NCBI RefSeq assembly: GCF_014217805.1
Contig: NZ_CP055156.1
Coordinates: 1,990,585-2,054,584 of the forward strand
Source: Adhaeribacter swui
Lineage (GTDB): Bacteria > Bacteroidota > Bacteroidia > Cytophagales > Hymenobacteraceae
Direction: 5' to 3'
DNA: 64,000 nucleotides
Shown: positions 60,181 to 64,000 of the stretch, piece after piece
Numbering within the stretch: position 1 is the first letter of the stretch
Layout: each line of letters starts with the position of its first letter
Translations under genes and position numbers: made by a program
Notes under the pieces: model-generated
Told to the model about the DNA's origin: nothing
The model's input: the letters and a program-made list of their open reading frames with translations, nothing else
Databases searched by the model: none

Positions 60181-60480
60181 TTACCCTTCCCGGGCTTTAA
60201 TCAACTGTTCCAGGGCGTTTAAATGGTCGTTAAAAGCTTTGCGGCCGGCTTGGGTAACGGCGTAGGACGTGTTGGGCTTTTTGCCGATGAACTGCTTACG
60301 TACTTGCAGGTAATTCAGCTTTTCGAGGGCGGTGATGTGGCTGGCTAAGTTGCCGTCGGTGAGATTGAGCATTTCTTTTAAAGTAGCAAACTCTACCCAA
60401 TCGTTTACCAGCAAAATCGACATCACCCCTAATCGAATCCGACTTTCAAAAGCTTTATTTAGATTGTTAAAGGCGATCAT
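60181..60480 (-). CDS. Winged-helix transcriptional regulator (HTH_34-like)
   Basis: A 99-residue single-domain winged helix: ESRIRLGVMSILLVND (11-26), VEFATLKEMLNLTDGNLASHITALEKLNYLQV (28-60) as helix-turn-helix, and a wing with the KKPNTSYAVTQAGRKAF segment (67-83). This is the form of small MarR/ArsR-like regulators found with membrane partner genes in Bacteroidota. It overlaps the membrane gene upstream by 4 nt (ATGA), so the two are co-translated and the pair is likely a unit. Confidence 0.85.
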   Translation of the reverse strand: MIAFNNLNKAFESRIRLGVMSILLVNDWVEFATLKEMLNLTDGNLASHITALEKLNYLQVRKQFIGKKPNTSYAVTQAGRKAFNDHLNALEQLIKAREG

Positions 60481-61115
60481 CGTTCGTATTTATTGTACAA
60501 CAGGATACCATAAACAATGTGCAGTATCCCAAATCCAATGGCCCAAAACAGCAGGCCATATCCGATAAACCAGGCGGCTAATAAACCTAAAAATAACTCG
60601 CAAAGAGCTAACTGGCGTAAATCGGAGTAAGTGTATTTGCTGGCGTTTAGCAAAGCTAAACCGTAAAACAATAAAGTGGCCGGTGCCAGTAAACCCACCA
60701 AACCGTGTTTCAGCAAAATTAAACAAAAGATGCCGCCGGCAGCTAAAGGAATCAATAAATTCCAGAAAAGCCGCTGGGCCGAAGCATCCCAGACCGGTAA
60801 ATTTTTGCGACGCGCTTGCCGGGTAGTTAAAAATACACACACCGTTAGCGAGGCGACTAATACCAGTAAGGCAACCAAAATTAAAAAAACAGGTAAACTG
60901 GAAGTACTCTGCCCGGTATTGGGTTCGGCGGTAGCATAGGTAGTAGCGGCACGCAGGTTAAAGTTAAGTTTCCAGAAAACAGCCAAAGCACCTAACAAAG
61001 CAGAAGTACCGGCAAATACCCCCGATAAACCGCTCAGGGAAATAAATCGGGACGAACGCTCCATAAGCGAGCGAATCTCGGATAAGTTTTCTAAGTGGCG
61101 ATCCGGGTTTTTCAT
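60477..61115 (-). CDS. Multi-helix membrane protein paired with regulator
   Basis: 212 aa with six predicted helices: two around 30-48 and 72-95 and four between 118 and 205. The N-terminal EIRSLMERSSRFISLSGLSGVFAG segment is typical of a Bacteroidota membrane family that is encoded together with the small winged-helix regulator. It precedes that regulator by translational coupling (ATGA). The function of the family is not known to me; a sensory or modulatory role towards the regulator is an inference. Confidence 0.7.
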   Translation of the reverse strand: MKNPDRHLENLSEIRSLMERSSRFISLSGLSGVFAGTSALLGALAVFWKLNFNLRAATTYATAEPNTGQSTSSLPVFLILVALLVLVASLTVCVFLTTRQARRKNLPVWDASAQRLFWNLLIPLAAGGIFCLILLKHGLVGLLAPATLLFYGLALLNASKYTYSDLRQLALCELFLGLLAAWFIGYGLLFWAIGFGILHIVYGILLYNKYER

Positions 61116-61469
61116 TTGGTGTTATAAAAGTTCTTTGTATTTCAAAGTAAATGTTAAATATTCAAATTTCCAATGATGGTAACTATTAAATTAAAAAAAT
61201 TATTCCTGTATAAGGTAGCGGCGTTTAACCGGCTGCCTTACCAGTAAAGCCCAGAAATCTGATTTTTTAAAATAAACCTATACCTGCAAAATAGGTTATA
61301 GGTCAGTAACCACAATAACCTGCCCTCCGCTTAAGTTAAGCTAAAACTAATATACTATTTGGTTGTGTAAGTACCGGTAATGGCTTGAAAATGAGGAAAA
61401 CTCACGCAAAGTAGGTTTAAACTGGCATAATATTTATTATTCTATATATTCAACTAGAAACTAAATAGC
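61116..61469. other. Intergenic DNA, nothing recognised
   Basis: 354 bp of AT-rich DNA between the divergent membrane/regulator pair and the small genes to the right. No repeat, terminator or promoter was recognised with confidence. Confidence 0.5.
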
Positions 61470-61559
61470 ATGCTACAAAATCTACTTTCGCTTTTCATTA
61501 TCCTTGTTTTACTGGCTAGTTATCAAAAAGAAGAAGATGGCGAATATTTATTCATCTGA
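61470..61559 (+). CDS. Possible 29-residue membrane peptide
   Basis: An ATG at 61470 opens a short frame (MLQNLLSLFIILVLLASYQK, then nine further residues to a stop at 61557-61559). It is a single hydrophobic helix with a charged tail. It overlaps the start of the next gene (ATG 61537) in another frame. It could be a leader peptide or chance. Confidence 0.3.
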   Translation: MLQNLLSLFIILVLLASYQKEEDGEYLFI

Positions 61560-61836
61560 TTCCTTTTTTAACCGTAATGGTTCTGTTATGAATTTATACG
61601 ATTTTTTCGGTAACAACCACCAGCAAAGAGCCTCCCTGGTGTGGGAGCAGGGCGAATTTTTAACTATTCGCGTGAGTGGTGAGTATAGCGTGTGCTTGTA
61701 TTCGATGGGTAATTTTTTTGCCGAAATCTGGTACCGCATCGTGGATAACCAGGTAGATTTTGTACGAGGTTTTAAAAGCAATGCTCTTCTGGAGCCCTAC
61801 CTGGAATTAGTAGATCTTTCGCAAATTATAAGGTGA
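61537..61836 (+). CDS. Hypothetical protein
   Basis: From the ATG at 61537 (MANIYSSDSFFNRNG) the product is 99 aa; an alternative TTG at 61504 would add eleven residues. It is a soluble, aromatic-rich mostly beta protein (SLVWEQGEFLTIRVSGEYSVCLYSMGNFFAEIWY) with an acidic C-terminus. I do not recognise the family. Codon use fits the genome, and it is followed within 6 bp by a small Trp-rich gene, so it is probably real. Confidence 0.6.
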   Translation: MANIYSSDSFFNRNGSVMNLYDFFGNNHQQRASLVWEQGEFLTIRVSGEYSVCLYSMGNFFAEIWYRIVDNQVDFVRGFKSNALLEPYLELVDLSQIIR

Positions 61837-61842
61837 AATACG

Positions 61843-61965
61843 ATGTGGCAGTATTGGGTAGTCGGGTTTATTTTGCTGAACTGGGTAGGTTGGGTGGCCT
61901 ATCATTGGCTGAAACCACAATGGATGCCTAAACTAAACAAGCGCCGAAAATACCGGGGTATTTAG
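61843..61965 (+). CDS. Small Trp-rich membrane protein
   Basis: A 40-residue frame from ATG 61843 to TAG 61963-61965: MWQYWVVGFILLNWVGWVAY, then HWLKPQWMPKL and a basic tail. It is one membrane helix with six tryptophans and a positively charged C-terminus. It starts 6 bp after the preceding gene and is likely co-transcribed with it. No family was recognised. Confidence 0.5.
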   Translation: MWQYWVVGFILLNWVGWVAYHWLKPQWMPKLNKRRKYRGI

Positions 61966-62049
61966 TAAGGTTAAAATTACGGAGCCAGATTTAAGGCCAG
62001 AGTCCGGCGAGGCAAAAATTTTAAAAAGCAACTACTTGTGTTAAGTAGT

Positions 62050-62088
62050 AAAAGGGCTGATTGTTTTAAGAACAGTCAGCCCTTTTTA
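62050..62088. terminator. Intrinsic terminator
   Basis: AAAGGGCTGATTGTT and AACAGTCAGCCCTTT form a stem of about 15 bp with one mismatch, then TTTATT. It ends the small-gene transcript at 61470-61965. Confidence 0.8.
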
Positions 62089-62160
62089 TTTAAAAGCGGG
62101 AAGTGGCAATTGAATGTTTAGATTCTACGTAAAAGCAGTAAAATTTAAAAACATTTACCA

Positions 62161-62592
62161 ATGCTGCCAGAAGAGAACCTGCAACGATTTATATCGGCCC
62201 AAGAATCCAGTTACCCGGTGGCCTTAGCCGAAATAAAACAAGGCCGGAAACAAAGCCATTGGATGTGGTATATTTTCCCGCAAATACAAGGACTGGGCTT
62301 TAGCGAAACTTCCCGGTATTACGCCATCCAAAATATCCGCGAAGCCGAAGCGTATCTAAACCACCCGGTGCTGGGTAAACGCCTGGTGCAAATTTGTGAA
62401 GCCTTGTTGCAACTGCCTAATAATAACGCCACCCGTATCTTCGGTAACCCCGACGATTTAAAGTTAAAATCTTCGATGACCTTATTTGCGGCGGTTAAAA
62501 ACAGTCCACCGGTTTTTCAGGAAGTGCTGGATAAGTTCTTTCGGGGCGTACCGGATCAAAAAACCTTGCAATTGCTTGCCACGCCAGCCTAA
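62161..62592 (+). CDS. DUF1810 domain protein
   Basis: 143 aa matching the DUF1810 family throughout: NLQRFISAQESSYPVALAEIKQGRKQSHWMWYIFPQIQGLGFSETSRYYAI at the start, then HPVLGKRLVQICEALL, IFGNPDDLKLKSSMTLFA and FQEVLDKFF. It is cytoplasmic and helical. The family is widespread; its function is unknown. It follows a terminator and is probably transcribed alone. Confidence 0.9.
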   Translation: MLPEENLQRFISAQESSYPVALAEIKQGRKQSHWMWYIFPQIQGLGFSETSRYYAIQNIREAEAYLNHPVLGKRLVQICEALLQLPNNNATRIFGNPDDLKLKSSMTLFAAVKNSPPVFQEVLDKFFRGVPDQKTLQLLATPA

Positions 62593-62828
62593 AATTTAAA
62601 AATTTCACACCATTTCACCATCACCCGAAATAGTCGGTAACAGAAGGATGGCGATAATAAAATATAATTGCTTTTGATTGATTTACGATAGATTGTGTTT
62701 TGGGGATGATCTTAAAATTTTTCCGGGAGTATATAAAAGTAAATAGATGGCACCGGATTAGAGCTATAAGCCGAATTTACCAGTAAACGGGATAGGTGCG
62801 GGTGTTAATTTTAAAAATTTAAAAAACC

Positions 62829-63899
62829 ATGCAAAAACTGCCCATTACAGTTCAACGGTCACTGGAGCTTTTAGGTCTGTTTATCTTGGGCTGGCTGTTG
62901 ATTATAGGCAAAGCTGTTATTACGCCCTTGCTCATGGCCTTTTTTATAAGCCTGGTTTTACTGCCCATTTACCGCTTTCTGCGCAAAAAACGTTTCCCCG
63001 AAGTATTGGCCATTGTTATTGGTATTTTGGCCTTGTTTATCGTGGTGGGAGTTATCGTTTTCTTTTTCTCTACCCAAGTCACCAACCTGTTATCAGATTT
63101 TCCTACCATCCGGAAAAACGTGAGCCAGCACCTGACTTCTTTAAGTGCCTGGATAAATGCCAAAACTGATTTTTCGCCCGACCAACAGGTTGAATTTATA
63201 AATGAGCAGAGCAACAAGCTGTTAAATTACGGCGGAAATGTATTAAAAGGGGCTGCCGGTTCAGTTACCTCGGTGCTTGTTTTTCTAGGCTTGCTGCCTA
63301 TTTATACTTTCCTGATTTTATTCTATAAAAATTTACTCCTGCAATTTGTTTTTATGTGGTTTCCGGCTAAAAACCAGGAACGGGTAAAAGAAGCTTTAAC
63401 AGAAATCGAACTTATTATTAAAAGTTATTTAATAGGCTTGCTCATTCAAATAACCTACATGACCGTGCTGGTGGGCGGGGCTTTGCTGTTGTTTGGCATA
63501 AAACACGCTTTTTTAATTGGCGTTATTTTCGCGTTGCTCAACTTAATTCCGTACATCGGGGCTTTATTTGGTAATATTATTGGCGTGCTGCTCACTTTAG
63601 CTTCCTCCCCGGATTTAGGACCGGTTTTTACGGTGCTGGCTGTAATTGCGGTGGCACAGTTTCTGGATAATAACATATTAATGCCCCGCATTGTAGGCGC
63701 CAAAGTTAAAATAAATGCCCTAATAGCCATTGTGGGGGTATTTATTGGGGGCGCCATTGCGGGCATTGTAGGCATGTTTTTGTCGTTGCCGATAATTGCT
63801 GTTTTAAAAATTATCTTCGACCGGACGGATAAATTTAAGCAATGGGGTGTTTTATTCGGCGACGAGCGGCCCGCTAAATCCCCGATGCGAAACTCCTGA
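62829..63899 (+). CDS. AI-2E family transporter
   Basis: 356 aa with the layout of the AI-2E/TqsA/PerM family: two helix pairs at the N-terminus (about 12-75), a soluble alpha-helical domain (about 85-150), then five or six helices with the family segments YTFLILFYKNLLLQFVFMWFP, NLIPYIGALFGNIIGVLLTL, AVIAVAQFLDNNILMPRIVG and GGAIAGIVGMFLSLPIIAVLKIIFD. Members move small molecules or Na+ and protons; despite the name, AI-2 export is shown for few. Its start has an A-rich leader and no Shine-Dalgarno box. Confidence 0.92.
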   Translation: MQKLPITVQRSLELLGLFILGWLLIIGKAVITPLLMAFFISLVLLPIYRFLRKKRFPEVLAIVIGILALFIVVGVIVFFFSTQVTNLLSDFPTIRKNVSQHLTSLSAWINAKTDFSPDQQVEFINEQSNKLLNYGGNVLKGAAGSVTSVLVFLGLLPIYTFLILFYKNLLLQFVFMWFPAKNQERVKEALTEIELIIKSYLIGLLIQITYMTVLVGGALLLFGIKHAFLIGVIFALLNLIPYIGALFGNIIGVLLTLASSPDLGPVFTVLAVIAVAQFLDNNILMPRIVGAKVKINALIAIVGVFIGGAIAGIVGMFLSLPIIAVLKIIFDRTDKFKQWGVLFGDERPAKSPMRNS

Positions 63900-63971
63900 G
63901 CCGGCGGGTAACAATTTTAAAAAGTAAAGAGTACATCTTGTTAAGTTGTACGTTTTAAAAAGCGAAGAAGC

Positions 63972-64000
63972 ATGGTAAAAACCGTTATGTTGGTAGATGA
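63972..64000 (+). CDS. Start of a probable response regulator (partial)
   Basis: The last 29 bases read ATG and codons for MVKTVMLVD, with GA beginning the next codon. This is the usual first strand of a response-regulator receiver domain ending in the acidic pocket (LVDD or LVDE). The rest lies outside the window. Confidence 0.5.

Noticed and set aside
1-64000. CRISPR array, tRNA or rRNA genes
   Set aside because: No regularly spaced short direct repeats, cloverleaf sequences or conserved rRNA segments were seen on either strand.

Overview
The window is chromosomal DNA from a member of the Bacteroidota, most likely the Cytophagales/Hymenobacteraceae (an Adhaeribacter- or Hymenobacter-like organism; inferred from content only). 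The reasons are a SusC/SusD pair, many large FtsX/MacB-type permeases of the Bacteroidota kind, starts preceded by A-rich leaders instead of Shine-Dalgarno boxes, and one close match to the Bacteroidota promoter (TTTG-N19-TATATTTG). No rRNA, tRNA, CRISPR array or intact insertion sequence was seen.

Layout. (1) 0-3 kb: a partial aspartate/glutamate racemase, then two similar modules, each an HxlR-type regulator divergent from an oxidoreductase (flavodoxin-like quinone reductase; SDR). (2) 3-6.2 kb: small and decayed genes, including a frameshifted WGCGSPC-motif protein, a solitary DpnII/MboI-like nuclease and an OsmC-like protein. (3) 6.3-33.7 kb: a minus-strand array of eight paralogous two-FtsX-domain ABC permeases of about 785-816 residues, with a secreted pentapeptide-repeat protein among them and a TolC-family outer-membrane protein at the end. 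No ATPase or membrane-fusion gene is present. Three loci (TolC, permease 5, permease 8) share an upstream architecture: a TGGCAT box resembling the -24 element of sigma-54 promoters, and 63-65 bp further upstream two tandem 17-bp TGT-N11-ACA elements. This suggests one shared enhancer-dependent activator. The array is interrupted at 22.9-25 kb by an AT-rich island with a Cys/His-motif protein and a MntA/HepT toxin-antitoxin pair. (4) 34-37.4 kb: SDR, AraC regulator, NmrA-like protein and DUF3861 protein.

(5) 37.5-58.4 kb: an amino-sugar glycan utilisation region. A nucleotidyltransferase and an N-acetylhexosamine-1-kinase-like gene overlap by 4 nt and are followed by a CBM9-like protein and a GH109-type enzyme. 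A LacI-type regulator points the other way. Then come susC, susD, a GH20 beta-N-acetylhexosaminidase, a DUF5009/NagX-like membrane acyltransferase, two TIM-barrel metallohydrolases, a second CBM9-like protein and a GH20-like enzyme. Matching operator pairs (GTGTTCGA[A/G]CAC, centres 31 bp apart in both cases) lie upstream of the nucleotidyltransferase-kinase operon and upstream of susC. The two arms therefore look like one regulon: import and trimming of GlcNAc/GalNAc glycans, then sugar salvage through the 1-phosphate to an NDP-sugar. (6) 59.5-64 kb: a hypothetical membrane protein, a winged-helix regulator with a membrane partner, small proteins, a DUF1810 protein, an AI-2E family transporter and the first codons of a probable response regulator.

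The intergenic DNA is rich in dispersed, mostly palindromic repeats. The most notable is a composite element of about 350-400 bp without a conserved gene, with three full and two partial copies. There is also a perfect 29-bp hairpin closed by a GAAA loop at 59109-59170. All functional calls come from reading the sequence and family knowledge; no database search was run.
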